Assembly: GCF_002154695.1 (NCBI RefSeq)
Contig: NZ_MTAV01000115.1
Coordinates: 1 to 64,000, forward strand
Source: Nostoc sp. T09
GTDB lineage: Bacteria; Cyanobacteriota; Cyanobacteriia; Cyanobacteriales; Nostocaceae
DNA: 64,000 bases
Direction: 5' to 3'
The first letter of the stretch is position 1, and each line of letters opens with the position of its first letter. Below the pieces are notes generated by a model, which was not told the origin of the DNA, ran no database searches, and saw only the letters and a program-made list of their open reading frames with translations. The translations under genes and the position numbers were made by a program. Shown in pieces: positions 1 to 8,444 of this stretch.

Positions 1-142
1 AATATTTTATCGGTGCCGTGCCCCCACTTGTCGCATAATTTATTTCTTGGAGTTCCCTAAGCTTGATAAGCGTTGAAAATTTGTAATTGGTGATAGCTTA
101 GTTAAACTAGCTCAAAATAGAGTCACAGGAGACGCGATCGCT

Positions 143-700
143 ATGACTCAAGTTAAATCTCAAATTACACTACAAGAATTCTTGGCACTAGCAAAAGAGG
201 ATATCACTTACGAATTAGTTGATGGCGAAGCAAAACCCAAAATGTTACCAAAAAGATTTCATTCTTGTGTAAGAGGTGCAATCTACATACTTTTATCACA
301 GAAAATTCAAAATCGTGGTGAGGTTGGTATCGATTGGGCAGTTACTTTAAACCGTAAGGGTCGCGACTGGGTGCCCGTACCAGACTTACTCTATGTATCC
401 TATTCTCGGCTTCCAAGTAAGCTAATCGAAGATGAACCTTGTCCCATACCTCCAGACTTAGCCATTGAAATTATCTCTCCCGACCAAAGCTTTGGCGAAA
501 TGACCGCAAAAGCCACAGATTATCTCGATGCAGGTGTGATGAGAGTTTGGGTTGTGGATGCAAGAGCTAAAACAGTCACTATTTTTTATCCTGATGCACG
601 ACCTCAAACAAAAAGTGGTGAAGATAGTTTAGAAGATTCTCTTTTTGAATGGCTACAAATTACACCGCAACAACTTTTTCAACAAGCAGGAATTCCATAA
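143..700 (+). CDS. Uma2 family endonuclease-like protein (DUF820)
   Basis: The 185-residue protein matches the Uma2/DUF820 family, restriction-endonuclease-fold (PD-(D/E)XK-like) proteins expanded in cyanobacteria, whose biological role is mostly unknown. Visible family signatures are VPDLLYV near residue 80, PPDLAIEIISP near residue 104 (the acidic, metal-binding segment), and KATDYLDAGVMRVWVVDA near residue 124. The length is normal for the family. The ATG is preceded at good spacing by AGGAG, and a HIP1 octamer lies between this ribosome binding site and the start. The gene is monocistronic. A nuclease activity is inferred from the fold only; no partner or mobile-element context is visible. 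Confidence 0.85.
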   Translation: MTQVKSQITLQEFLALAKEDITYELVDGEAKPKMLPKRFHSCVRGAIYILLSQKIQNRGEVGIDWAVTLNRKGRDWVPVPDLLYVSYSRLPSKLIEDEPCPIPPDLAIEIISPDQSFGEMTAKATDYLDAGVMRVWVVDARAKTVTIFYPDARPQTKSGEDSLEDSLFEWLQITPQQLFQQAGIP

Positions 701-1064
701 AGATTTTGAAATAAAGGCTTCGCTGCTCTTGACGTGAGTGATCGCCTAATTATTAGGCTTTGATAATATAAGCGATACATTAGTTTACGCTTTAGTAACC
801 TAAGTTAGCTTTATCACTGTGCGATCGCCTCAAAATCAATAGTTACAGTAGCCTAAATTGCCACACTTCGAGACTTGGCAGATTCACACAAAATTACGAC
901 ATATTTTTTACTAATAAACTTTATTCATACTGCTTATAAATTTTTATAATGTGCGAAAATATCCAAGCATATAATCTAAGTTTAGATAATTAGCAGGCTT
1001 TACCAATCATACACGTTTAATAGCATCTACCTTTTTATACATTTAAGAAGGGTATCAATACTGG
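701..1064. other. Intergenic region upstream of the phytochrome gene
   Basis: No gene is supported here. A short inverted repeat GCCTAAT/ATTAGGC at 744-758, followed by a few T residues, may end the Uma2 transcript but is weak. The remainder is AT-rich leader DNA; AAGAAGGG about 1047-1054 is the likely ribosome binding site of the next gene. Confidence 0.4.
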
Positions 1065-3344
1065 ATGGAATTTACTGAGTACTCACGTGATTTAGAAACA
1101 AGAATTGCCGAAGAAAGTTTACTACATAGAATAACAACCCGAATTAGGCAATCACTCGAACTCAAAGAGATATTAACGACTAGCGTTGCAGAAATTCGTG
1201 CATTTTTGGGCACAGATCGGGTAATGGTGTATCAATTTGACAGCGATGGCAGTGGAGAAGTCGTGGCTGAATCTATACACCAACAGCGTCTACCATCACT
1301 GATCGGGCTGCACTTCCCGGCAACTGATATTCCCCAAGAAGCGCGAGATATGTTTTTGTGGGCGCGTCAACGTTCAATAGTGAATGTTGCTAGTGGGCGG
1401 ATTGGACTATCGCCATTAGACAGTCCCGAAACTGGCAAATCTCTTAGTCATGAAAATCTCTACTATCGAGCAGTAGACTCTTGCCATATTCAATACCTAA
1501 CGGCAATGGGTGTGCAGTCTTCGCTAGTGGTGCCAATTTTACATCACGACCCGAAAGAGCAATCAGCAAAACCCCGGCTGTGGGGATTGTTAGTATCCCA
1601 CCACAGTACACCGCGCACAGTTGAGAAACAAGAACTGCAATTAGTGCAGCAAGTAGCCGATCAAATATCAGTTGCGATCGCTCAAAGTTACCTACTCAGC
1701 CAAGCTCGTGCGGAGCAACAGCGAGAAGCTATCATCAACCGTGTTACCACCCTGTTACATGCCCTACCCACAATCCAATTTCAAACAGCACTAGAAGCAA
1801 CTATTGCAGCCTTGGATGGTATCGGTGGCAGACTTTACATTGAGCAGAGTACAGAATTATACACTTGGGGCGAACAACCGACACTAACACAAGGACAAGC
1901 AAACAGTGTCATGGAACAGCATTCCCTGTGGCAAGACTGGATAGCTGAGTGTAAAACAGGTAACCTCTGGGCAATTACCGACCTCTACAAAGAACCTCAT
2001 TGGGAAGAACTCGCTCCCGTTTTCCAGTCAACCCGGATTCGCGGTATGTTGCTAATTCCTCTCAATTACCGTCAAACTTTTATTGGTGTTTTAAGTATTT
2101 TTCGCTCTGAATTTGACAGCGAAATCTTGTGGGCAGGGCAACGCGATCGCAATGAACAACAAAAGCTACCCCAGCTTTCATTTACGGCTTGGCTAGAACA
2201 AAAAAAGGGTCAAGCGCCTGAGTGGAAGCCTGAAGAAATCTCAATGGGGCGAGCTCTAGCGGATCAATTTGCGATGGCAATTCAGCAACAGCAGATGTAC
2301 CAACAGGTACGGGCGCTGAATGCTAATCTAGAACGTTTAGTAGAAGAGCGTACAGCTCAATTACAGCAATCTTTAGAGCTAACCAGGATAGTTAAGCAAG
2401 TTTCCGATCAAATCCGTAGCAATCTAGACTACAAGCTCACCTTGCAAACTCTCGTGCAGGAAGTGCGGAAACTGCTCAAAACAGACCGGGTGGTAATTTA
2501 CAAGATTCTCGGTCAGTTAGGAGGTGAAGTAGTTGTTGAAGATGCAGACAGCAACTTGCGTCCTATTTTAGGGATGAAAACGCCATTGGAATGCTTTCCC
2601 GAAGAATCTGCCCGTCTTTACTTGCGGGGAAGAGTGCGGGCGATTAACAATACAGCTTCAGAAGATTTGACTTTCTGCCATCGAGAGTTTTTGCAAAGTC
2701 TTCAGATCAAAGCAAATTTAATTGTCCCAATTAGGATGGGTACGCAATTATGGGGATTAATCATCGCCCATGAATGTTTTGCTCCGAGAAATTGGCAGGA
2801 TGCAGAAATGGATTTGTTGCAGCATCTAGCAGATGAAGCCGTGCTTGCCATTCAGCACGCACAACTATACGAAAACAGCCGTGCTGCTGAATCTGCTGCC
2901 ACAGCGCAAGCTGAACAGCTAGCCCAAGCTCTCGAACAAATCAAAAACACCCAGGCACAACTTATCAAAAGTGAAAAAATGTCCAGCTTAGGGCTATGGG
3001 CACTGGGCGTAGCACACGAAATCAAAAACCCTGTTAACTTTATCTCCACCAATCTATCTGACATCAGCGATAGCATCCAACAACTGCTAGAACTTTTGCG
3101 CCTGTATCAGTTGTACTATCCTCACCCCAACGGTGAAATTAGCTATCACGCAGAAGCGATCAATTTGGATTTTTTGCTCAACAAGCTACCTAAAATCCTG
3201 TTATCAATGAAACTACAAGCTGAACGCATCAACTCAATGATGCTATCGTTACGGAATTTTTCTTACCAGGATGCAGCAGCGATGAAACTTGCTGACCAGC
3301 CTGAGACCTTTGAAATGAGAAATCTATTCAGTAGCCAAGAATAG
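1065..3344 (+). CDS. Knotless phytochrome / cyanobacteriochrome hybrid with HisKA but no ATPase domain
   Basis: A 759-residue sensor. Residues about 17-210 form a phytochrome-type GAF with the DIP motif (88-90, in FPATDIP) and a Cys140-His141 pair before IQYLTAMGV, the canonical bilin-attachment context. Residues about 220-410 look like a PHY domain: an FRSEF segment, then WAG near 356 and SFTAW near 372, resembling the tongue region. There is no N-terminal PAS, so GAF-PHY matches group II (Cph2-like) phytochromes. A third GAF (about 440-605) has Cys510-Phe511 and Cys538-His539, like two-cysteine cyanobacteriochromes. A HisKA helix follows (His651 in HEIKNP). The protein ends about 100 residues later and lacks every HATPase motif (N, G1, F, G2 boxes). 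It may be a truncated kinase or a receptor that works through a partner. Bilin binding is inferred from motifs. Confidence 0.85.
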   Translation: MEFTEYSRDLETRIAEESLLHRITTRIRQSLELKEILTTSVAEIRAFLGTDRVMVYQFDSDGSGEVVAESIHQQRLPSLIGLHFPATDIPQEARDMFLWARQRSIVNVASGRIGLSPLDSPETGKSLSHENLYYRAVDSCHIQYLTAMGVQSSLVVPILHHDPKEQSAKPRLWGLLVSHHSTPRTVEKQELQLVQQVADQISVAIAQSYLLSQARAEQQREAIINRVTTLLHALPTIQFQTALEATIAALDGIGGRLYIEQSTELYTWGEQPTLTQGQANSVMEQHSLWQDWIAECKTGNLWAITDLYKEPHWEELAPVFQSTRIRGMLLIPLNYRQTFIGVLSIFRSEFDSEILWAGQRDRNEQQKLPQLSFTAWLEQKKGQAPEWKPEEISMGRALADQFAMAIQQQQMYQQVRALNANLERLVEERTAQLQQSLELTRIVKQVSDQIRSNLDYKLTLQTLVQEVRKLLKTDRVVIYKILGQLGGEVVVEDADSNLRPILGMKTPLECFPEESARLYLRGRVRAINNTASEDLTFCHREFLQSLQIKANLIVPIRMGTQLWGLIIAHECFAPRNWQDAEMDLLQHLADEAVLAIQHAQLYENSRAAESAATAQAEQLAQALEQIKNTQAQLIKSEKMSSLGLWALGVAHEIKNPVNFISTNLSDISDSIQQLLELLRLYQLYYPHPNGEISYHAEAINLDFLLNKLPKILLSMKLQAERINSMMLSLRNFSYQDAAAMKLADQPETFEMRNLFSSQE

Positions 3345-3375
3345 CCGCTATCTATCCTCTAGATAACAAAATGTA

Positions 3376-3406
3376 AAAGCCCCTCTCATTATTGCAGTGG
3401 GGCTTT
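3376..3406. terminator. Hairpin between convergent genes
   Basis: AAAGCCCC (3376-3383) pairs with GGGGCTTT (3399-3406) across a 15-nt loop. It lies just past the phytochrome stop and also downstream of the small - strand ORF at 3442-3546. On the - strand the stem is followed by TTTTACATTTTG, so it could act in either direction. Confidence 0.6.
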
Positions 3407-3441
3407 GTAAACTTTATTTGCTAAAATTTGCTGTTATTTTC

Positions 3442-3546
3442 TTAAAACGCGCTCATGATGGTGATGATCCCAGCGCTTGTCAACATTATGAGCGCGCCCA
3501 TAAATATAGATACACCCAAAGAACCTGAAGTTTTTGAATTATTCAT
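3442..3546 (-). CDS. Candidate 34-residue single-span membrane protein
   Basis: Reading the - strand from an ATG at 3546 gives a 34-codon ORF with a short polar N-terminus (MNNSKTSGS) followed by an uninterrupted hydrophobic stretch of about 24 residues (LGVSIFMGALIMLTSAGIIT) and a short IMSAF tail. GGGGGA lies about 10-15 nt upstream of the ATG, and a hairpin at 3376-3406 follows the stop. The shape is that of the tiny single-helix subunits common in cyanobacterial membranes, but I do not recognise the sequence as a named photosystem or cytochrome b6f subunit. A longer + strand reading of the same DNA (3455-3640) lacks a convincing ribosome site and looks like the shadow. Function unknown. 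Confidence 0.45.
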   Translation of the reverse strand: MNNSKTSGSLGVSIFMGALIMLTSAGIITIMSAF

Positions 3547-3903
3547 TTTATTAGAATCCCCCAAAGTTAAGGATTCATTAAGAATATCAATATCAGTATT
3601 GTATATCCATATAAATACGGTAAAAATTAAAATTCCGTAATCTTTCTTAGTAAACGCTGTGGTATTTACTTATAGATGAGCTTGCTGAACTACTTAAATT
3701 TTATAATCTGTCAGGATTCATTAACTCTTTCTATGCAGCTTTGATCGCGTCAACCATATATACACGTATTTATGTATCAATCGTTACAGTAAATAAATTT
3801 ATAAATCCCTCATACCCTAGCGAGTTGTGTGCCTTTGGATGTGCATATATGAGGTAAAATGAATTTTGTTGAAGTTAAAGAACCATTTAGCTAGAAAATT
3901 ATC

Positions 3904-4629
3904 ATGACAGTCTCCACGGTCTCTAAAAACCAAACAAGCAATTTTGATTTAGAAGAGTTAAATCAACAGTTTGAAACTGCTACTCCTAAAGAGATACTGG
4001 CCTGGTCTATAGAAAATATCCCCACGGGACTGGTGCAAACCAGCGCCTTTAACGTGGATGACATGATAATTACTCATATTCTTTATAGTGAACTGAAGCA
4101 TCCAGTTCCGGTTATCTTTCTTGATACTCTGTACCACTTCCCCCAAAGCCTAGAACTAGTTGCTAAGACTAAAGAAATTTATAACTTGGATTTAAAAACC
4201 TACAAGACTCCAGACGTAGATAGCCGCGAAGCGTTTACTGCCAAATACGGCGAAGCACTCTGGGATAGAGATATTACCAAATTCCACCACATTACCAAAA
4301 TTGAACCTTTGCAACGGGGTTTAGACGAACTCAACACCATCGCTTGGATTACCGGTCGTCGCCGTGACCAAGCCGTTACCCGTGCTAATATGCCTATCTT
4401 TGAATTGGATGGCAAGGAGCGCTTGAAAGTTAATCCCTTAGCTAACTGGACACGTCAAAAAAGCTGGGTTTATGTGGCTGAACATGGAGTAATTTACAAC
4501 CCCTTGCACGACCAAGGCTATCCCAGCATTGGCGATGAACCCATCACCACCAAAGTCGGTGAAGGTGAAGACGAACGCGCTGGACGCTGGCGGGGAACTG
4601 GCAAAACTGAATGTGGAATTCATATTTAA
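3904..4629 (+). CDS. cysH: Phosphoadenylyl-sulfate (PAPS) reductase
   Basis: This cytoplasmic enzyme of assimilatory sulfate reduction reduces PAPS to sulfite using thioredoxin or glutaredoxin. The 241-residue protein has the nucleotide-binding segment SAFNVDDM near residue 47, an ITGRRRDQ segment near 150, and the C-terminal ECGIHI with the catalytic cysteine at residue 237. This is the only cysteine in the protein. The paired cysteines that bind the [4Fe-4S] cluster in APS reductases are absent, so PAPS rather than APS is the predicted substrate. The length is normal. The ATG at 3904 begins a typical N-terminus. It is monocistronic, with a strong inverted repeat just after the stop. No other sulfur gene is adjacent. 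Confidence 0.93.
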   Translation: MTVSTVSKNQTSNFDLEELNQQFETATPKEILAWSIENIPTGLVQTSAFNVDDMIITHILYSELKHPVPVIFLDTLYHFPQSLELVAKTKEIYNLDLKTYKTPDVDSREAFTAKYGEALWDRDITKFHHITKIEPLQRGLDELNTIAWITGRRRDQAVTRANMPIFELDGKERLKVNPLANWTRQKSWVYVAEHGVIYNPLHDQGYPSIGDEPITTKVGEGEDERAGRWRGTGKTECGIHI

Positions 4630-4653
4630 TAATTTGTCATTTGTCCTCTGTTA

Positions 4654-4690
4654 CAAAGTCTCAGCTGAGGAAACCTCAGCTGAGACTTTG
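4654..4690 (+). terminator. Perfect 17-bp stem-loop after cysH
   Basis: A 17-bp perfect inverted repeat (4654-4670 with 4674-4690) closes on an AAA loop 25 nt after the cysH stop. There is no immediate long T-run, only CTCTTTGTC, so it may act as a terminator or as an mRNA 3'-end stabiliser. Copies of the word TTTGTCATTTGTC flank it on both sides. Confidence 0.65.
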
Positions 4691-4752
4691 CTCTTTGTCA
4701 TTTGTCATTAATATTTAGACAAAGGACAAATGATTAAGAACAAAGGATCAAT

Positions 4753-6006
4753 ATGATTAAAATCCTTCATCTTTCTGATATCCATATGGGGAGCGGCTTC
4801 TCCCACGGACGTATTAATCCAGCAACAGGATTAAACACACGATTGGAGGATTTTGTCAGTACATTATCAAGATGTATTGACCGAGCGATCGCAGATAATG
4901 TGGATTTAGTCATATTTGGTGGTGATGCCTTTCCAGATGCGACTCCACCACCTTATGTGCAAGAAGCTTTTGCTAGCCAATTTCGCCGTCTTGTAGATGG
5001 CAATATTCCCACAGTCTTGTTGGTAGGAAATCATGACCAACATTCCCAAGGATTGGGGGGAGCGAGTTTATGTATTTACCGCACCTTAGGAGTGCGGGGG
5101 TTTCTTGTAGGGGATACGGTAACTACTCACCGCATTCAAACTCGCAATGGTAAAGTTCAAGTTATTACCCTTCCTTGGCTGACCCGTTCGACGTTGATGA
5201 CTCGCCAAGAAACTGAAAGTTTGTCGCTAGCAGAAGTCAACCAACTGTTAACTGAACGTCTACAAGTTGTCTTGGAAGGCGAAATTCGCCGTCTTGACCC
5301 CGATGTACCAACTGTGCTGTTGGCTCATTTGATGGCTGATAATGCTGCTTTGGGAGCCGAACGCTTTTTAGCAGTAGGTAAAGGTTTTACTCTACCCCTA
5401 TCTTTGTTGACACGTCCTTGTTTTGATTATGTAGCTCTGGGACATGTCCACCGCCACCAAAATCTGAATAAATCTAACGACCCACCAGTGATTTATCCAG
5501 GAAGCATTGAGCGGGTGGATTTTAGCGAAGAAAAGGAAGATAAAGGTTATGTGATGATTGAACTGGAGAGGGGTAAGGCTAGTTGGGAGTTTTGTCCTTT
5601 ACCTGTGCGGACTTTCCGGACAATTGAGGTAGATTTATCAAAAGCAGAAGATCCGCAAGCCGCATTAATTAAAGCGATCGCTAAACATGATATTCAAAAT
5701 ACTGTAGTCCGGTTAATCTATAAACTCCGCTCCGAACAGTTAGATTTAATTGATAATTCCTCGCTGCATAGTGCGTTAAGTTCCGCTCACACCTACACCA
5801 TTCAACCAGAATTACTGAGTCAATTGGCTAGACCCCGGATTCCCGAATTAACGGCCAGTAGTAGCATTGACCCACTAGAAGCATTAAAAACTTACTTAAG
5901 TAATCGCGAAGACCTGAAAGACATCGCCGGAACAATGTTAGAAGCTGCACAGAGGCTACTTGCAGACGATGTAGAAGTCTGGCTGGAAGGAGCAACTCAT
6001 GAGTAG
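4753..6006 (+). CDS. sbcD: SbcD/Mre11-like exonuclease subunit (metallophosphoesterase)
   Basis: A 417-residue calcineurin-like phosphoesterase of the SbcD/Mre11 family, the nuclease subunit of the SbcCD DNA-end processing complex. Metal-binding motifs appear in order: LSDIHMG (about 7-13), FGGDAF (about 55), VGNHDQH (about 96), AHLMAD (about 197) and ALGHVHRHQ (about 233). The C-terminal 150 residues form the variable capping region. The length is typical of SbcD. Its usual partner sbcC is not next to it; the following reading frame after the overlapping ATG at 5999 stops within nine codons, so the ATPase must be elsewhere. AAAGGATC precedes the ATG. Confidence 0.85.
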   Translation: MIKILHLSDIHMGSGFSHGRINPATGLNTRLEDFVSTLSRCIDRAIADNVDLVIFGGDAFPDATPPPYVQEAFASQFRRLVDGNIPTVLLVGNHDQHSQGLGGASLCIYRTLGVRGFLVGDTVTTHRIQTRNGKVQVITLPWLTRSTLMTRQETESLSLAEVNQLLTERLQVVLEGEIRRLDPDVPTVLLAHLMADNAALGAERFLAVGKGFTLPLSLLTRPCFDYVALGHVHRHQNLNKSNDPPVIYPGSIERVDFSEEKEDKGYVMIELERGKASWEFCPLPVRTFRTIEVDLSKAEDPQAALIKAIAKHDIQNTVVRLIYKLRSEQLDLIDNSSLHSALSSAHTYTIQPELLSQLARPRIPELTASSSIDPLEALKTYLSNREDLKDIAGTMLEAAQRLLADDVEVWLEGATHE

Positions 6007-6365
6007 CATTCTCCGAATTATTTGTTAATTATAAGAGTTAGACACGGGCAATATAAAATCAGTTGTTTTGGCGAAGAGTGTAGCCAAAATGGTAGAAGTC
6101 CCCAAGCCCTCAGTTAGCTATAGAGCAAAATTTAAGGTTAAGGGGTTAGGAATCTGCCAAAATTGCTATATTCCTTGCTCAGTATTTTAGTAGTCCTCTT
6201 GCAAAAGGTACTTTTGTCAAAGCTGGAGATAGGGTAAAGGTTAAAAAGAAAAGGAAAATTCTCTCCCTTTCACCCTTCCCGCTTTCTCTTAAGCCAACTT
6301 CTGCAAGAAGTTCCAGGATGTATTCAATTGAGCGGGAGTACAAACCTTTTTCAGGTGGACTTAGT
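6007..6365. other. Intergenic region upstream of the KimA-like transporter
   Basis: No gene is supported. A weak inverted repeat TTTTGGC/GCCAAAA around 6068-6091 may terminate sbcD. The A/G-rich and T/C-rich segments at 6220-6300 are unremarkable. I looked for the conserved c-di-AMP (ydaO) riboswitch core often found ahead of KimA-type genes in Firmicutes and did not find it. Confidence 0.4.
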
Positions 6366-8204
6366 ATGTCCCTCTACCCACAGATAAAACAATTTTTACT
6401 CGGTAAATCATTACCAACCAGCGCTCATAGTGAAGAGCGATTGAGTAACGCTGCTGCTTTAGCAGTGCTATCCTCAGATGCGCTCTCCTCAGTTGCTTAT
6501 GCTACAGAAGAAATTCTGCTGATTCTAGTAGCAGCGGGAAGTGGTGCTTTGGGTTTGTCTCTACCTATTGCTATAGCGATTATCATCCTGCTGGGCATAG
6601 TTGTGCTTTCCTATCGACAAACTATTCGCGCTTATCCCAAAGGCGGTGGTTCCTACATTGTTGCTAGAGAAAACCTTGGTATTTATCCAGGTCTAGTGGC
6701 AGGTGGTTCGCTGATGATTGACTATATTTTGACAGTTACAGTCAGTATATCTGCGGGTACAGCAGCTCTGACATCAGCAGTTCCAGCACTCCGACCTTTC
6801 ACAGTCAGCCTGTGCTTAATTTTCATTTTCTTGTTAATGCTGGCAAATCTCAGAGGCGTTAAGGAATCAGGCAGAATATTTATGATTCCTACCTATGCGT
6901 TTATTGCCAGTATTTTTGTACTGATTGCTATTGGTTTGTTCAAACACGCTACCGGGGAAGTAGTAGCAGACTATCCCCCCATTCCTGTCAAGGAAGGACT
7001 GAGTTTGTTTTTCATTTTGCGAGCCTTTTCAGCTGGCTGTACAGCACTTACCGGAGTGGAAGCTATATCTGATGGTGTCTTGGCATTTAAGGAACCAGAG
7101 TGGAAAAATGCCCGCCTCACATTGCTTTACTTGGGCGTTATTCTGGGGCTGATGTTTATTGGCATCACTTATCTATCCAATATGTATCATCTTGTGCCAG
7201 AAGAGGGACAAACAGTAGTTTCTCTTTTAGGTAGAGAGATTTTGGGGAATGGACCATTGTACTATTTTGTCCAAATTGTCACCCTGTTAGTTTTGCTGTT
7301 AGCAGCAAACACCAGCTATGCAGATTTCCCCAGACTTTGCTACTTTTTGGCGCGAGATGGCTTTTTGCCGCGACAATTATCGCTATTAGGCGATCGCTTA
7401 GTCTACTCCAACGGTATTATTCTCCTAAGTATCTGTGCTGGGATTTTAGTAATTATCTTTAAAGGGCAAGTGAACGCCGTTATTCCCCTGTATGCAGTCG
7501 GTGTATTTACTTCCTTTACCCTCTCTCAAGCTGGGATGGTGCGTCACTGGTTTCAATCACGAGAATCAAATTGGCGCGCTAGCGCGCTCATGAATGGGTT
7601 GGGAGCCATTGCTACAGCTGTTGTACTGGGAGTAATTATTTCAACTAAGTTTCTCTTAGGCGCTTGGTTAGTGGTAGTAGCCATACCTTTAGTAGTGGCT
7701 TTATTCTTAACGATTCGCCGTCACTATGAATACGTAGCCGAACGTCTGAGTATTCAGGGTATAGCGCCTCGCAGTTATATTCCTCGACCTAAACCAGCAA
7801 TGGTTACCCATCCAGCGGTAGTAGTAGTAGGACAACTTAACCGAGGAACAGTAGAAGCTTTGGACTATGCACGCACCATCGCCGATGAAATTGTAGCAGT
7901 ACATGTAGATATAAATAGTTCTACAGATAGAGAGAAACTGCAAGAAAAATGGCGTAATTTAGAATCAGATATTCCTCTAGAAATTATCGATTCACCCTAC
8001 CGTTCTGTAATAGAACCACTTGTGGATTTTGTCAGTCAGTTTGAAGAGCATCATCCAGATGTTTTTACAACTATCATTATTCCTGCTTTTGTAACTCGCA
8101 ACTGGTGGGAAGGTCTTTTGCACAACCAAACAACCTTATTCTTAAAGACAGCTTTAAGGGCTAAAAAAAGTCGAGTTGTCTCTACTGTTAGGTATTACCT
8201 ATAA
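6366..8204 (+). CDS. APC-superfamily transporter, KimA-like (potassium or amino acid uptake)
   Basis: A polytopic inner-membrane transporter of about 612 residues with roughly 12 hydrophobic spans followed by a cytoplasmic C-terminal domain of about 150 residues. The segments YPKGGGSYIVARENLG and SLMIDYILTVTVSISAG match APC carriers close to KimA/YdaO, a proton-coupled potassium importer in Bacillus. The soluble tail (from about PAVVVVGQLNRG) is also present in that group. An ATG 48 nt upstream (6318) is open, but the strong AGGTGGA site at 6354-6360 points to the ATG at 6366. A textbook terminator follows. Potassium transport is inferred from the architecture; an amino acid permease role cannot be excluded. 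Confidence 0.8.
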   Translation: MSLYPQIKQFLLGKSLPTSAHSEERLSNAAALAVLSSDALSSVAYATEEILLILVAAGSGALGLSLPIAIAIIILLGIVVLSYRQTIRAYPKGGGSYIVARENLGIYPGLVAGGSLMIDYILTVTVSISAGTAALTSAVPALRPFTVSLCLIFIFLLMLANLRGVKESGRIFMIPTYAFIASIFVLIAIGLFKHATGEVVADYPPIPVKEGLSLFFILRAFSAGCTALTGVEAISDGVLAFKEPEWKNARLTLLYLGVILGLMFIGITYLSNMYHLVPEEGQTVVSLLGREILGNGPLYYFVQIVTLLVLLLAANTSYADFPRLCYFLARDGFLPRQLSLLGDRLVYSNGIILLSICAGILVIIFKGQVNAVIPLYAVGVFTSFTLSQAGMVRHWFQSRESNWRASALMNGLGAIATAVVLGVIISTKFLLGAWLVVVAIPLVVALFLTIRRHYEYVAERLSIQGIAPRSYIPRPKPAMVTHPAVVVVGQLNRGTVEALDYARTIADEIVAVHVDINSSTDREKLQEKWRNLESDIPLEIIDSPYRSVIEPLVDFVSQFEEHHPDVFTTIIIPAFVTRNWWEGLLHNQTTLFLKTALRAKKSRVVSTVRYYL

Positions 8205-8235
8205 CAGAATTTTTCATAAAATTGTGAATGAATGC

Positions 8236-8280
8236 AACCGAGTTTCTCTGCTTTATAGCAGTAAAAACTCGGTTTTTTTT
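8236..8280 (+). terminator. Rho-independent terminator
   Basis: AACCGAGTTT (8236-8245) pairs with AAACTCGGTT (8265-8274) and is followed by an unbroken run of eight T (8273-8280). It lies 31 nt after the transporter stop and is the clearest intrinsic terminator in the window. Confidence 0.9.
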
Positions 8281-8399
8281 AATAACTTCGTAATTTTAGG
8301 ATTCGTAGCAATTGCTGAATCATCGATTGTTCACTTAAGTAAACAAAAATGAAGCCAGATGAGAACTTTTGTTCTATATATCGTATAATTTTTTTTAAT

Positions 8400-8425
8400 T
8401 ACGGTATTTGGCTCAAAATACCGTA
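8400..8425. promoter_or_regulatory. Inverted repeat just upstream of the sulfate-binding-protein homologue
   Basis: TACGGTATTT (8400-8409) and AAATACCGTA (8416-8425) form a perfect 10-bp inverted repeat with a 6-nt spacer. It ends 5 nt before the AGGGG ribosome site (8431-8435) of the gene starting at 8445. It could be an operator, or a hairpin in the mRNA leader. The regulator is unknown; it does not match the Pho box repeat that I know. Confidence 0.45.
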
Positions 8426-8444
8426 GATTAAGGGGTGATTGCAC

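Noticed and set aside
3774-3787. GTA-N8-TAC site (NtcA consensus) upstream of cysH
   Set aside because: The match is exact, but this short palindrome is expected about sixteen times by chance in 64 kb, and the spacing to a plausible TAN3T box is off by a few bases.
6131-6150. Two 8-bp units resembling a Pho box on the - strand (CCTAACCC, CTTAACCT)
   Set aside because: No third repeat, and it faces away from any gene; pst lies over 2 kb away.
6007-6365. Possible c-di-AMP riboswitch upstream of the KimA-like gene
   Set aside because: The conserved core elements are not found.
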